Assembly: GCF_029910655.1 (NCBI RefSeq)
Contig: NZ_CP123897.1
Coordinates: forward strand, 4,267,547 to 4,331,546
Reading direction: 5' to 3'
Length of the DNA stretch: 64,000 bases
From: Methylomonas sp. UP202
GTDB taxonomy: Bacteria > Pseudomonadota > Gammaproteobacteria > Methylococcales > Methylomonadaceae
The notes beneath the pieces are model-generated. The model did no database searches and was not told the DNA's origin. It saw nothing but the letters and a program-made list of their open reading frames with translations. The stretch's first letter is position 1. Every line of letters begins with the position of its first letter. Of the stretch, positions 33,393-41,903 are shown in pieces. The translations under genes and the position numbers were made by a program.

Positions 33393-35048
33393 ATGAACAC
33401 ACAAACCAACGAAGTCGCGATGAAAGTCAACCAGGCCAATTTGGTCAAAAGTCTGCGCTTCAGCTTCACCAACAAAACCACGGTGCTCGGCGAGCTCATC
33501 CAAAATGCACGCCGGGCCAATGCCGCCATGGTGGTGATTAACTTTTGTCCTGAAACCAAAACCCTTCAAGTGTTGGATGATGGCTGCGGTATCGACTCGA
33601 TGGCCACGCTACTAACAGTCGCTGAATCCGGTTGGGATGCAGACGTGGTTGCCCATGAGCATCCGTTCGGAATCGGCTTTCTATCGGCACTGTTTGCCTG
33701 TCGGCGCATCAGCGTCATCAGCAAAAGCGGATCAATTGACGTCGAAACCGACCACATTTTGGCATTTAAACCGGTGACGATCACGCCAGTCCACGACTGG
33801 AACGGCATCACTAGCATTACCTTGCATGATGTGACGCTGGAGATTGGACAATTGGCCACCACGCTGAAACGCTTGACGCGCGGTTTCCCGATTCCAGTGC
33901 TATTCAACGATCAATTGCTTGAGCGTTCTTGTGCGCTGGATAGCGGATTGAGCTTTGTTGACACCGAGGTCGGCAAGATTTATTTGCATGGCATGGACCA
34001 ACCCAATGGGGCGCAGTATGAGTTCGATGTCTATCTGCAAGGTTTGCCCATTTATACCTCGCACAGCTACACATCGCATCGCCATATCGTTCATCTGGAT
34101 TCTTCCCGTTTTCACGCCCGCTTGCCGGATCGTGACAAGCTGGTCGATGAAGCGGATGTCATCAAACGGATTAAAGCGGTTCTGGCACAAACCATCGAAC
34201 AACGGTTTATTCAGATGAAAGCCATTCTGTCTGCCGAAGCGTTTGTGGGCTTTTATGAAATGCTGAGGCATTGGGAGCTGTTGAGGTTACTCAACGACGT
34301 GCCTGTCGTGCCACCTGAAGCCTTACGCGAAATCATTGCCTATCCGGTTTGCGATACCGAAGTTTTTGATAACTTTGAGCAGCGACCGGAAAAAGCCATG
34401 TCCCGTGCAGAAATTATGGCCCGCGGCATCGTCTCGATTGATGATGACATCAAACAGGACGGTGCCGGGCGTTATTTGTTTGCCTGGAACCGTGATTATT
34501 TGCTGTACCAAGGCACGCTGGATAAAGACCATTGGCTTCATTCACTGGTTCGGCATCTCAATGATGAAGAGCTGGTGATTGAAACGGTCAATGAAAGCCA
34601 TCAGGCCCAATTTCAAGGTGATTGGTGTTGGGTCTGCGTGCGTTTTTGCGATGCTTACCGAATCCGGCTTGGGCAGGATGTTGTTGAAATCAGGGATGAG
34701 GCTTGCTACCAAGGCCAGGAAAACGCCGATGACATCATTGTGCCCAAAGGCGATTGCTCGGCTCAGGTATTGCAACAAATGGCCAGCTTCAGAAGCGAAT
34801 ACGATGAATTTCAGGAATCGACCTTTGAAAGCGATTCGGATGCCTTCATCGCCTTTGTGGTGGCCAATACCGCTAGTGATCCAGCCAATGCTATGCAACG
34901 CTTGTTGCCGGATTTTTGCGGTTGTCCTGCGCTGTATGGCAAAGCCTTCGTGGTGGAGTTGGATCAGCAAGGCAAACCGGCATCGGTGATAGCGTATCCG
35001 GTTCAATCCGGTCAAACGCAAACACTCGAAGCAGGCATGGCTAGTTAA
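33393..35048 (+). CDS. GHKL (Hsp90-like) ATPase-domain protein
   Basis: The 551-residue protein carries the GHKL ATP site near its N-terminus: GELIQNARRANAA (E and N of the N-box), VLDDGCGID, and HPFGIGFLSALFA. The C-terminal 250 residues are acidic and unlike any family I know. Such ATPases occur as ICE core orphans and in defence genes; here the setting is the core. Two hairpins follow the stop at 35048. Confidence 0.8.
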   Translation: MNTQTNEVAMKVNQANLVKSLRFSFTNKTTVLGELIQNARRANAAMVVINFCPETKTLQVLDDGCGIDSMATLLTVAESGWDADVVAHEHPFGIGFLSALFACRRISVISKSGSIDVETDHILAFKPVTITPVHDWNGITSITLHDVTLEIGQLATTLKRLTRGFPIPVLFNDQLLERSCALDSGLSFVDTEVGKIYLHGMDQPNGAQYEFDVYLQGLPIYTSHSYTSHRHIVHLDSSRFHARLPDRDKLVDEADVIKRIKAVLAQTIEQRFIQMKAILSAEAFVGFYEMLRHWELLRLLNDVPVVPPEALREIIAYPVCDTEVFDNFEQRPEKAMSRAEIMARGIVSIDDDIKQDGAGRYLFAWNRDYLLYQGTLDKDHWLHSLVRHLNDEELVIETVNESHQAQFQGDWCWVCVRFCDAYRIRLGQDVVEIRDEACYQGQENADDIIVPKGDCSAQVLQQMASFRSEYDEFQESTFESDSDAFIAFVVANTASDPANAMQRLLPDFCGCPALYGKAFVVELDQQGKPASVIAYPVQSGQTQTLEAGMAS

Positions 35049-35064
35049 GTCTCTTTCAATACAA

Positions 35065-35116
35065 GAGCGCGTTATCCAGTCGGATAATTGCGCTCATTTT
35101 CATTACCGAAAATGAG
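35065..35116 (+). terminator. two overlapping hairpins after the GHKL gene
   Basis: Hairpin 1 is GAGCGC-g-TTATCC-agtc-GGATAA-tt-GCGCTC (35065-35095) followed by ATTTTC. Hairpin 2 is CTCATTTTC-N6-GAAAATGAG (35093-35116). They share CTC, so only one can form fully. They probably end transcription between convergent genes. Confidence 0.65.
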
Positions 35117-35172
35117 AACAAGCTACTGGTTCTATGTCCACCCTAAAAGGGCTGATATGCACCTTCGAAATG

Positions 35173-36171
35173 CTATCTATCTACCAGTAACCGCCCGCAA
35201 CGCGTGATTCGATCGAAACTAAACACATGCTCTCTCGGGCTTTCATAACATCGCCCCACCAATCTGCGCAGGTAATCCGGTTCGCCTTTTTCGAGATAAA
35301 TAGTGGCGCCACAAATTGGGCATGCGGCCGAATAACGGACTAACCGAACCACTCTTAAATCCCCGTCTCGTAGCAGTTCGAACTGCGCAGACTGTTCATA
35401 AAAATTTGTGAAGAGTTCATGGGCTACGACAATTCGATCATCCAACAATAACACCCAAGGCTTGATGATAGAGACCCAGGAACCATAGGGAATCGCGAAA
35501 ATACTAATCAGTAATGTCAAATCTTGCGTTGTCACCGGCCTGGGCACGGATAACGATAACCATCCAGCATAGGCAATTAACAACGCGAATCCAGCTATGA
35601 TTGCGAGCCAGCCCAATATAACCCAGACATGCCATTGTCTTAATTCGATTTGTCCACGCCGAAATAACCAACTCGCGATCCAACTGGGCTTGACTTCACC
35701 TAGTTCAGTCATTTGATAGCAGGCTTTCAATTCGGCTGCATGGTTGCCGTCTATCCGATCGTTCTCAATCGCTTGGTCTTCTTCCGTAATTTCCGGGATC
35801 GGTTCCGCCTTGATATAGAACGTCGTGTGTCGTCCAGGGCCTCCCTTTGTGCTTTTGCGATCTGGCTTTGGATAGCGAGGCAATCCACGCTTACGGGCAA
35901 ACTCGATGATTTGGGGCTCGCGGGTTTCGCAATATTTCTTCAATGAACCCGGCCAGTCTATCCATTTTTTAGGTTCGGCACTTTCTAAGGTTTCATCAAC
36001 AGCGGCGACGATTTCTTCGGCAGTGAAACGTCGCTTCGACTCTTCGAATTCAGCTTTCTTTAACGATTCCTGGGCTAACGCGCGCAATATGCGGTGGCCT
36101 TTTTCATCGCTTGGCTCGCTACCCAACCAATCGATCAAGCATTGAATTACCTCGCGCATAAACCACCCCAA
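35173..36171 (-). CDS. membrane protein with C-terminal zinc-finger-like motif, unknown
   Basis: The 332-residue protein has a helical, charged N-terminal half, two hydrophobic segments (about 187-210 and 220-245: VILGWLAIIAGFALLIAYAG and LTLLISIFAIPYGSWVS), and a C-terminal part with CPICG and a later pair of Cys. It is convergent with the GHKL gene. An entry-exclusion or regulatory role would be a guess. The start is taken at MGWFMREV; the internal Met5 is equally possible. Confidence 0.65.
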   Translation of the reverse strand: MGWFMREVIQCLIDWLGSEPSDEKGHRILRALAQESLKKAEFEESKRRFTAEEIVAAVDETLESAEPKKWIDWPGSLKKYCETREPQIIEFARKRGLPRYPKPDRKSTKGGPGRHTTFYIKAEPIPEITEEDQAIENDRIDGNHAAELKACYQMTELGEVKPSWIASWLFRRGQIELRQWHVWVILGWLAIIAGFALLIAYAGWLSLSVPRPVTTQDLTLLISIFAIPYGSWVSIIKPWVLLLDDRIVVAHELFTNFYEQSAQFELLRDGDLRVVRLVRYSAACPICGATIYLEKGEPDYLRRLVGRCYESPREHVFSFDRITRCGRLLVDR

Positions 36172-36596
36172 ACCAGGTAACCGGCAGTTGCGGTCTGGTT
36201 AGCGAATAGCCGATTCATAACAATGTCCTCCATAACAGATTCGGGATGAGCGATATAAAAATGATTTTGGAATGCACTTATTCAGGTCAAACACCAATTG
36301 AGGCGCCACTTGTTGTATGCAAAGCCTCTGATAAGCAGAACGAGATTAGAAGAATTTCAGAATCATTCAATCCATCAGGGCGAACAAATAGCCTGGCGTT
36401 ATCAAAGTGGCCATCCATCACACGCCGAAAGAGGTATCACCAACTCAATAGGACAATTATTTTCAACAAAGCCAAATCATATCTATCGGGGGTTCCGGAG
36501 CTTTGTGACCCAAAACAGGTCACTTTGCGGCCGGGACATTTGCGCGTTGCCTGCCTAGCATATCGACAACAGTCGTTAATCAACTCAGAGGCGTTT
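36172..36596 (+). other. 425-bp region before the FlhD-like gene
   Basis: An open frame of 117 codons runs from 36246 in frame into the FlhD-like gene, but its composition is unlike FlhD and it has no family feature. The recognisable FlhD start is ATG 36597 behind CAGAGG. I see no gene here; the promoter of the activator operon should be in it. Confidence 0.45.
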
Positions 36597-36890
36597 ATGT
36601 CAACACTGGATGAAGATCTTGCCCGGTTAAATTTCGAATATCTCATGCTCGCCAGGGAATGCGCACGCAGTAATCCGGCGGAAACAGCCTGGCGCTTTGG
36701 CATTGATCGGGGAGGCATAGACCATCTTGCCGGCATGACACAGGAGCAACTTCGTGAACACGCCGATAGCAGTCGCGCTGTGATTCGGTTATTGCCGGTG
36801 TTTACCCCGAGCAACTTGCCGATGGTTGCCTATTTGGATCTTCTCCAACCTTGCATCAGTGACACATCAAATGAACCCAATACCATTTAA
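36597..36890 (+). CDS. FlhD-like subunit of ICE transfer activator (pair 1)
   Basis: The 97-residue protein matches FlhD in length and layout: LNFEYLMLARECARSNPAE, then AAWRFG-type and a final FTPSNLPMVAYLDLL helix. In SXT/R391 and IncC elements FlhDC-type heteromers (SetCD, AcaCD) switch on the transfer genes; this is the likely role. It overlaps the FlhC-like gene by 20 bp. Confidence 0.78.
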   Translation: MSTLDEDLARLNFEYLMLARECARSNPAETAWRFGIDRGGIDHLAGMTQEQLREHADSSRAVIRLLPVFTPSNLPMVAYLDLLQPCISDTSNEPNTI

Positions 36891-37488
36891 CAACAGGTCT
36901 CGCATAGGCACAGACTTGCTGCTGGCGGAAAGACTAATCCAACTCGGCGCCCGTCCGCCAATTGTTAGCCAGCTCTGCCGTTTAACCAGAAAACAAAGCA
37001 TCGCATTTTTTAAAGAAGTACAAGGGCAATCGCCCAAACAAGGCATGCTGCCCCATGATCACCAATGGGCCATCCGCTCGGCGTTCAACAACATTCATGC
37101 CTCGCTATTTTTAAGCATGATTGAAGACATTCGGCAGCGGCTTTCTACCCCGAGCCTGAATGCAACCTTACTGGTTACGGCCTATGAGATATACAGCAAT
37201 GTCGCTTCCAGAATTTTAGCCAATCGGCAATATATCCAACCACGCTACAGCCAACATTATCCGTTAGATATAAACCGCGCTTGGTATTTATTCAGCCTGC
37301 TCTCGGCGGGTGATTTGGTATTCATTCTTTGCGAGCGTTGCCGCGCCCGTTATCTGGGCATGATTCACTCTGATGCCACATTTAGTCAATGTCCTATCTG
37401 CGATGTGTGGACTGATCGCTCAGGTCGGCGACGCTGGGTTTCCGCAAAATCAAACAAACTCACATTGAACAAATCAAGCGCTCGTTAG
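36871..37488 (+). CDS. FlhC-like subunit of ICE transfer activator (pair 1)
   Basis: The 205-residue protein resembles FlhC: LLLAERLIQLGARPPIVSQL, QGQSPKQGMLPHD, and the four-Cys zinc site CERC...CPIC (residues about 153-176). The start is ATG 36871 inside the FlhD-like frame, so translation is coupled. With the FlhD-like partner it should form the DNA-binding activator of transfer genes (SetCD/AcaCD type). Confidence 0.82.
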   Translation: MNPIPFNNRSRIGTDLLLAERLIQLGARPPIVSQLCRLTRKQSIAFFKEVQGQSPKQGMLPHDHQWAIRSAFNNIHASLFLSMIEDIRQRLSTPSLNATLLVTAYEIYSNVASRILANRQYIQPRYSQHYPLDINRAWYLFSLLSAGDLVFILCERCRARYLGMIHSDATFSQCPICDVWTDRSGRRRWVSAKSNKLTLNKSSAR

Positions 37489-37520
37489 AAACGATCCATC
37501 AGCTACTAAGGAGAAGTCGC

Positions 37521-38114
37521 ATGCATATTGCGGTCATTACAGCCACTGATTCCCAAATACCTCAGCCTATTCATGGCAAAAAACTCGCCCGACTCGCGCG
37601 TGAGTGCTTTGCCAATCAGCAAATATTGACCATTGATTTTAAGGATATCAAAGCTATTACCCAGGGTTTCTTTCAGGAATTATTTTTCCCTCTGATTACT
37701 GAGTTTGGCGCCGATTTTTTGAAATCGAAATTCATGGTCATTAACCTGAGTGACGTCAATGAAAAGCAGATGCAGTCTGCTTTCAAAAACTTGGACGACT
37801 ATTTCGACAAACTTTCAGTGATCAATCATCAAGGGTGCGACGAAGAGATTTACACCATGAATCAAACTTGGCTGATCAAGGCCAGAGAAATCGCGCGAGA
37901 AAATCCAGTATTGACGGAATTAGTGTTGGGAATTACGGATGACGCCATGCGAACAGCTCTCGGTCATTTGTCTTTGGAGGACATTCAGTTCATCGCTCGA
38001 TCCAATTGGCTTTGCTTTACTCCACGGTTTTCCAGTCAGTTCCTGATGAATATCAATAAAGAGCAGCCACCGATAGTGGAAGCCATGCTCGGTTTAACCT
38101 GCTCGATTTGCTGA
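37521..38114 (+). CDS. STAS-like (DUF4325-type) domain fused to a second FlhD-like domain
   Basis: The 197-residue protein has an N-terminal half resembling DUF4325 (QQILTIDFKDIKAITQGFFQ, then FLKSKFMVINLSDVN), followed from about residue 112 by an FlhD-like half (MNQTWLIKAREIARENPVLT, then CFTPRFSSQFLMNI). DUF4325 resembles STAS domains, which often sense or bind protein partners. The ribosome binding site is AAGGAG. It forms a second FlhDC-like pair with the next gene, with an added sensory module. Confidence 0.72.
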   Translation: MHIAVITATDSQIPQPIHGKKLARLARECFANQQILTIDFKDIKAITQGFFQELFFPLITEFGADFLKSKFMVINLSDVNEKQMQSAFKNLDDYFDKLSVINHQGCDEEIYTMNQTWLIKAREIARENPVLTELVLGITDDAMRTALGHLSLEDIQFIARSNWLCFTPRFSSQFLMNINKEQPPIVEAMLGLTCSIC

Positions 38115-38125
38115 GAGGGCGGTCT

Positions 38126-38608
38126 ATGCTGAAAAAATATCAACAGCAAACGTTAGCAATTGAACTACTGAAGCGCCATGCCAAGGTAAAAATCGTGCAT
38201 CAAGTGACAGGCATTCCGATCAAGCCATTACGACACACTTATCGACAATTGCATGGACGTTCGCCCAGCCGAGGTTCAATCAAGTTTTCAACGCGCGGGT
38301 TAACTGGAAGTAGACGTAAATATAAAGATGTGACGATATTTGCGGTTTGCTATCGGGTGGCCGTGAGCAAATCGGCCGATGACCAAATTCAAACATTGAT
38401 AACCGCCTTTGATGCCTACAAATATTCCTACCCATTTGGAAATCTCGATTTTTCAGCGGCATGGGTCGTGTCTCAAGACATCAAGGATAAAAAAGTGCAG
38501 GTTTCAACGTGCCCACATTGTCGTGCCTGGGTACTGTTGAACGCAAGAGAAGACCTTACTGAACGCTGCGGCGTATGTAACAACACTTTGCAATCAGGTA
38601 TCCAGTGA
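38126..38608 (+). CDS. FlhC-like subunit (pair 2)
   Basis: The 160-residue protein starts at ATG 38126 behind GAGAGGGC. It keeps FlhC landmarks: IELLKRHAKVKIVHQVTGI, LHGRSPSRGSIKF, and a four-Cys zinc site CPHC...CGVC near the C-terminus. It is shorter than the pair-1 FlhC-like protein. The stop overlaps the GTG start of the AlpA-like gene, so activator and possible excisionase are coupled. Confidence 0.72.
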   Translation: MLKKYQQQTLAIELLKRHAKVKIVHQVTGIPIKPLRHTYRQLHGRSPSRGSIKFSTRGLTGSRRKYKDVTIFAVCYRVAVSKSADDQIQTLITAFDAYKYSYPFGNLDFSAAWVVSQDIKDKKVQVSTCPHCRAWVLLNAREDLTERCGVCNNTLQSGIQ

Positions 38609-38829
38609 ACATTGAATCCGACCAAAATACTACGGCAAAAGAAAAAGAATTCCTGAAAATTAACGACATGATCAAAAAATTAGGTGTGACTCGGACCCAA
38701 TTTTGGCGAATGAGGAAAGCTGGTGATGTTCCTCCACCGGTAATTCGAAATCCACAAATGTGGCTTGCAAGCCAAGTTAAGGAATTTTATGAAAGGAGGG
38801 GAAATAAAGAAGATGTCGGAACACTCTGA
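38605..38829 (+). CDS. AlpA-like DNA-binding protein, possible excisionase
   Basis: The 74-residue protein has an AlpA/MerR-type winged helix: INDMIKKLGVTRTQFWRMRK, AGDVPPPV, then WLASQVKEFYERR. It starts with GTG 38605, overlapping the stop of the FlhC-like gene. AlpA-type proteins act as recombination directionality factors or integrase regulators. It is the last gene before the ICE end, which fits excision control. Confidence 0.75.
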   Translation: MNIESDQNTTAKEKEFLKINDMIKKLGVTRTQFWRMRKAGDVPPPVIRNPQMWLASQVKEFYERRGNKEDVGTL

Positions 38830-38923
38830 TGCTTTATAGATGCATTCAAACCTTGATCATCGGTGGGTGTCGTATTTTTTCCGATCAAGCACGAAATTTT
38901 TTTCGGTTTTTGAGTGAAAAACA

Positions 38924-38944
38924 AAGTGACCATAAAAGTGACCA
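38924..38944 (+). repeat. 9-bp direct repeat near the ICE end
   Basis: AAGTGACCA is present at 38924-38932 and 38936-38944, about one helical turn apart. This is the size and spacing of arm-type sites for tyrosine integrases or Xis sites, which would fit its position 50 bp from tRNA-Asn (inference). Confidence 0.45.
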
Positions 38945-38950
38945 CGCAAT

Positions 38951-38990
38951 AAAAAAGGGCTTAGATATTTCTATCTAAGCCCTTGATTTA
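38951..38990 (-). terminator. intrinsic terminator of the tRNA operon (minus strand)
   Basis: The stem GGGCTTAGATA (38957-38967) pairs with TATCTAAGCCC (38972-38982), extended by AA/TT. Read on the minus strand the stem is followed by TTTTTT. It lies just downstream of tRNA-Asn. Confidence 0.8.
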
Positions 38991-38992
38991 TT

Positions 38993-39068
38993 TGGCTCCC
39001 CCGGACGGGCTCGAACCGCCGACCTAGTGATTAACAGTCACCCGCTCTACCGACTGAGCTACAGGGGA
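38993..39068 (-). tRNA. tRNA-Asn (GTT)
   Basis: On the minus strand: acceptor TCCCCTG pairs with CGGGGGA, anticodon loop CTGTTAATC, T-loop GGTTCGAGCC, and an encoded CCA. Its 3' end faces the ICE, so it is the likely attachment site. Confidence 0.95.
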
Positions 39069-39094
39069 TTAATTCGGTAATACCAATACTCAAA

Positions 39095-39171
39095 TGGCGC
39101 GCCCGGAGAGATTCGAACTCCCGACCGCACGGTTCGTAGCCGTGTACTCTATCCAGCTGAGCTACGGGCGC
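39095..39171 (-). tRNA. tRNA-Arg (ACG)
   Basis: On the minus strand: acceptor GCGCCCG pairs with CGGGCGC, anticodon ACG in GGCTACGAACC, T-loop AGTTCGAATCT, and an encoded CCA. Confidence 0.95.
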
Positions 39172-39232
39172 TTATTTGAGCCGCTTATTATCAATGATTT
39201 TAAAAGAATTTACAACTTATTTTTTATTTTAG

Positions 39233-39323
39233 TGGCGGAGAGAGAGGGATTCGAACCCTCGATGGGCTTTTGGCCCATACTCCCTTAGCAGGGGAGCGCC
39301 TTCGGCCTCTCGGCCATCTCTCC
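39233..39323 (-). tRNA. tRNA-Ser (GCT)
   Basis: A class II tRNA on the minus strand: acceptor GGAGAGA pairs with TCTCTCC, anticodon GCT in CCCTGCTAAGGG, long variable arm ATGGGCCAAAAGCCCAT, T-loop GGTTCGAATCC, and an encoded CCA. Confidence 0.95.
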
Positions 39324-39333
39324 TAAAACTCTA

Positions 39334-39525
39334 TCAACTCTCCGCGTTACTCGCTTCGGATTGCTCTTTCTTGATCCTCTCGTAGATTTCTTCCCTGTGA
39401 ACCGAAACGTCCTTAGGGGCATTAACGCCGATACGAACCTGATTGCCTTTCACCCCGAGAACTGTAACAGTCACATCGTCACCAATCATCAAGGTCTCTC
39501 CCACTCTACGGGTCAAGATAAGCAT
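39334..39525 (-). CDS. csrA: carbon storage regulator CsrA
   Basis: CsrA is a dimeric RNA-binding protein that binds GGA motifs in mRNA leaders. The 63-residue product starts [18 protein letters not shown] and has the [19 protein letters not shown] core with the RNA-binding Arg. The ribosome binding site on the minus strand is AGGGAG. The csrA, tRNA-Ser, tRNA-Arg order is typical of gammaproteobacteria. The upstream chromosomal neighbour has been disturbed by the IS elements. Confidence 0.96.
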   Translation of the reverse strand: MLILTRRVGETLMIGDDVTVTVLGVKGNQVRIGVNAPKDVSVHREEIYERIKKEQSEASNAES

Positions 39526-39732
39526 ACTATCTCCCTACATGTCCAATTGTGCTTTGTTACTGCAACATACTCGAATCGACAATTATAGTCTCTTTTTAAA
39601 AAAAGGAAAGCCTTATTACACCCCAGCTTGACATCAATGCAGCTTAGAGTCTGTTTAAACGCTATCAGAACTGCGCATGGCGCGCGAGATATAAAAAGAG
39701 GCCGCCGTCTTCTTTGGGAAAGAAGCCGAGTA

Positions 39733-39807
39733 ATGCACGGATTTATTCAAGCACAACAGAAGACATCTCCGGGACCGCGCTCAGTGAAGTGAGCAGGGAA
39801 CACCAGT
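39733..39807 (+). pseudogene. IS3-family transposase remnant, left part
   Basis: In one frame this reads MHGFIQAQQKTSP and, after a stop, AGNTS, and continues beyond the IS66 element as DYYAWLNVRQ in the same frame. This is the N-terminus of an IS3-family OrfB (…SGYYAW motif). A TGA inside and the IS66 insertion make it dead. No gene was seen in 39526-39732. Confidence 0.6.
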
Positions 39808-39853
39808 GTAAGCGCTCAGCCGTTCCACATCGCCAGACGTTGCAGGTTATGAT

Positions 39854-41467
39854 TTAATCCAGATCACCGAACGGCAGCAGTTCGTCGATGCGGCTGTTGG
39901 GCCAGATGGGGAGTTTTTCCAGGGTGTCTTTTAGCCAGGCGGCCGGATCGAGGCCATTGAGTTTGGCGGTGCCTAGCAGGGTTTGAATAACGGCGGCTCG
40001 TTGACCGGCGCGTTCCGATCCGGCAAACAACCAGTTCTTCTTGCCCAAGGCAATGGGGCGAATGCTGTTTTCGACCGGATTATTGTCGATAGGCAGATCG
40101 CCGGTTTCGGCGTAACGGCTTAAGGCAACCCAGCGTTTCAGGCTGTAGTCGATGGCTTTGGCCGTGGCGGTATTGGGCGCGGTGCGCAAACGGGTTTGCT
40201 GTAACCAAGCCTGCAAGTCTGTCAGTAGCGGCAGGCTTTTTTCGGCGCGTAGCTGTTTGCGCTGGTCAGCTGTCATCTCGCGGCCCTCGGTTTCAATGGC
40301 GTACAGTTTGGCGATGCGATTCAGTGCTGCTTGTGCGATAGGGCTCTGACTGGTTTGCAACAGGTCGAAGAATTTGCGCCGCGCATGCGCCAGGCAGGCC
40401 AGTTCGATACACGGCTCTAGCGGGTGTTGCGATGCGGGATGGGCACGGGTCGTAGCAAACAGGGCTTTATAGCCCGCATAGTCATCCACCAGTAAATGGC
40501 CGCGCCAATCGCCCAGGAACTGCTGCACATGCCGGCCGCCACGACCGGCTTGATAATCGAAGACGATAAGCTTCGGTCCCGGTTGCAGATCATTGCTGCG
40601 ATAGGCCCACAGATAGGCTTTCTTGGTTTTACCACTGCCGGGATCCAGTTGCGGCACCGGCGTCTCGTCGGCATGTAAGCTATCCCTTTGCAACAAATGC
40701 CAAGCCAAGCGGTCGGCTAAGGGCGCTAAAGCGACACCGAGTCGTCCGACCCAGTCGGCGAGTGTGGAGCGGGACAGGATCACCCCGTCACGGGCGGCGA
40801 TTTGTTCCAACCGGTACAGCGGCAAATGATCGAGGTATTTACCGATCAGCACCCAGGTGAGCAAACCGACGGCAGCCATACCGCCATCGATCACCGCCGG
40901 TGGAATCGGTGCTGCGGTGATGGTTTCGCAGGCCCGACAGGCGTATTGCGGACGAATGTGTCGATGCACAAAGAACTTGGCCGGTTCGACGTCCAGTTGC
41001 TCGCTGATGTCTTCGCCGACTTTGACCAGGTCTTTACCGCAGTGGCCACAAGCGCAGGATTCCGGTTCATGGCGATGCTCAATGCGCGGCAGATGCTCAG
41101 GCAACGGTTGGCGACCGGCACGTGGGCGTTTGGGACGGGCCACGGTATCGCAGGGCTGATCATCCCGGAGTTGTTCGACTTCCTCATCAATCGCTGAGAT
41201 ATCGGAATTCCAGGTTTCCTCGAACACATCCCGCTGCAACGGGGCCAGACTTTCGTTCTTGCGACTGAAGCGGATGCGTTTGTAATACGCCAGCTCATGG
41301 GTCAGCGCGCCGATTTTGAGGTCTTTGGCGTGAATCGTGGCGTCTTTGGCTTGGATGACTTGGGCATCCTGGGCTGCCTGATCCATCAGCGCCTGAAGCA
41401 GGGCCGCCACCTCGGTTTTGGCAGTCGGCTCCAGGTTCAATTGGTCGAGTTTGGCCAGCGGATTCAT
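39854..41467 (-). CDS. tnpC: IS66 transposase TnpC
   Basis: The 537-residue protein starts at ATG 41467 (MNPLAKLDQLNLEP). It has an N-terminal leucine-zipper-like coiled coil, the zinc-finger region (CACGHCG and CRAC), and the DDE part with HADETPVP, VDDYAGYKALF and DNNPVENSIRPIALGKKNW. The longer upstream frame is not needed. It is apparently intact. Confidence 0.95.
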   Translation of the reverse strand: MNPLAKLDQLNLEPTAKTEVAALLQALMDQAAQDAQVIQAKDATIHAKDLKIGALTHELAYYKRIRFSRKNESLAPLQRDVFEETWNSDISAIDEEVEQLRDDQPCDTVARPKRPRAGRQPLPEHLPRIEHRHEPESCACGHCGKDLVKVGEDISEQLDVEPAKFFVHRHIRPQYACRACETITAAPIPPAVIDGGMAAVGLLTWVLIGKYLDHLPLYRLEQIAARDGVILSRSTLADWVGRLGVALAPLADRLAWHLLQRDSLHADETPVPQLDPGSGKTKKAYLWAYRSNDLQPGPKLIVFDYQAGRGGRHVQQFLGDWRGHLLVDDYAGYKALFATTRAHPASQHPLEPCIELACLAHARRKFFDLLQTSQSPIAQAALNRIAKLYAIETEGREMTADQRKQLRAEKSLPLLTDLQAWLQQTRLRTAPNTATAKAIDYSLKRWVALSRYAETGDLPIDNNPVENSIRPIALGKKNWLFAGSERAGQRAAVIQTLLGTAKLNGLDPAAWLKDTLEKLPIWPNSRIDELLPFGDLD

Positions 41468-41552
41468 GGGTGAATTATACCGCAATGCCCCATCCAATGC
41501 CTTGATATTAGGACATTTTAGGACTTTTTTACCGCCGCGTTTTACCTCTGAT

Positions 41553-41903
41553 TCACACCTGCCAGTCTGCTTGGGGCTGGGCGGATAAGCGTTGCCAATC
41601 GACTCCAGCAATTAACCAGTGCCATTGCGCCTGCGTCAGCGCAAACACCGCATCGCCCACCCTGGGCCAGACAAAACTGCCTTGGTGCAAACGGCGCTGA
41701 CACAGCCAAACCCCATTGCCATCCCACACCAACAACCGTAGCCGGTTGCCCGCACGATTACGAAAGATAAACGCCGATCCGGCACACGGGGCATGCCCCA
41801 GACTCTGTTGAACAATCGCTGACAAGCCATCCAAACCACGCCGCATGTCCACCGGCGCCACCGCCAACCAAATCTGCGCGGGATAATCGATCAAGCCAGA
41901 CAT
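41553..41903 (-). CDS. tnpB: IS66 accessory protein TnpB
   Basis: The 116-residue protein is the Orf2/TnpB of IS66: VDMRRGLDGLSAIVQQSLG, FIFRNRAGNRLRLLVWDGNG and VWLCQRRLHQG are family signatures. Its start overlaps tnpA by 13 bp, and tnpC follows 85 bp on. Confidence 0.94.
   Translation of the reverse strand: MSGLIDYPAQIWLAVAPVDMRRGLDGLSAIVQQSLGHAPCAGSAFIFRNRAGNRLRLLVWDGNGVWLCQRRLHQGSFVWPRVGDAVFALTQAQWHWLIAGVDWQRLSAQPQADWQV

Noticed and set aside
36246..36596. N-terminal extension of the FlhD-like protein (117 codons)
   Set aside because: FlhD is about 100 residues; the extension has no domain, and ATG 36597 has its own ribosome binding site.
38924..38944. AAGTGACCA repeats as a CRISPR fragment
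   Set aside because: There are two 9-bp copies only, with a 3-bp gap. No cas genes are in the window and no array was seen anywhere.
1..38992. ICE integrase and relaxase
   Set aside because: I looked for tyrosine or serine recombinase and relaxase motifs and found none; they must lie left of the window.
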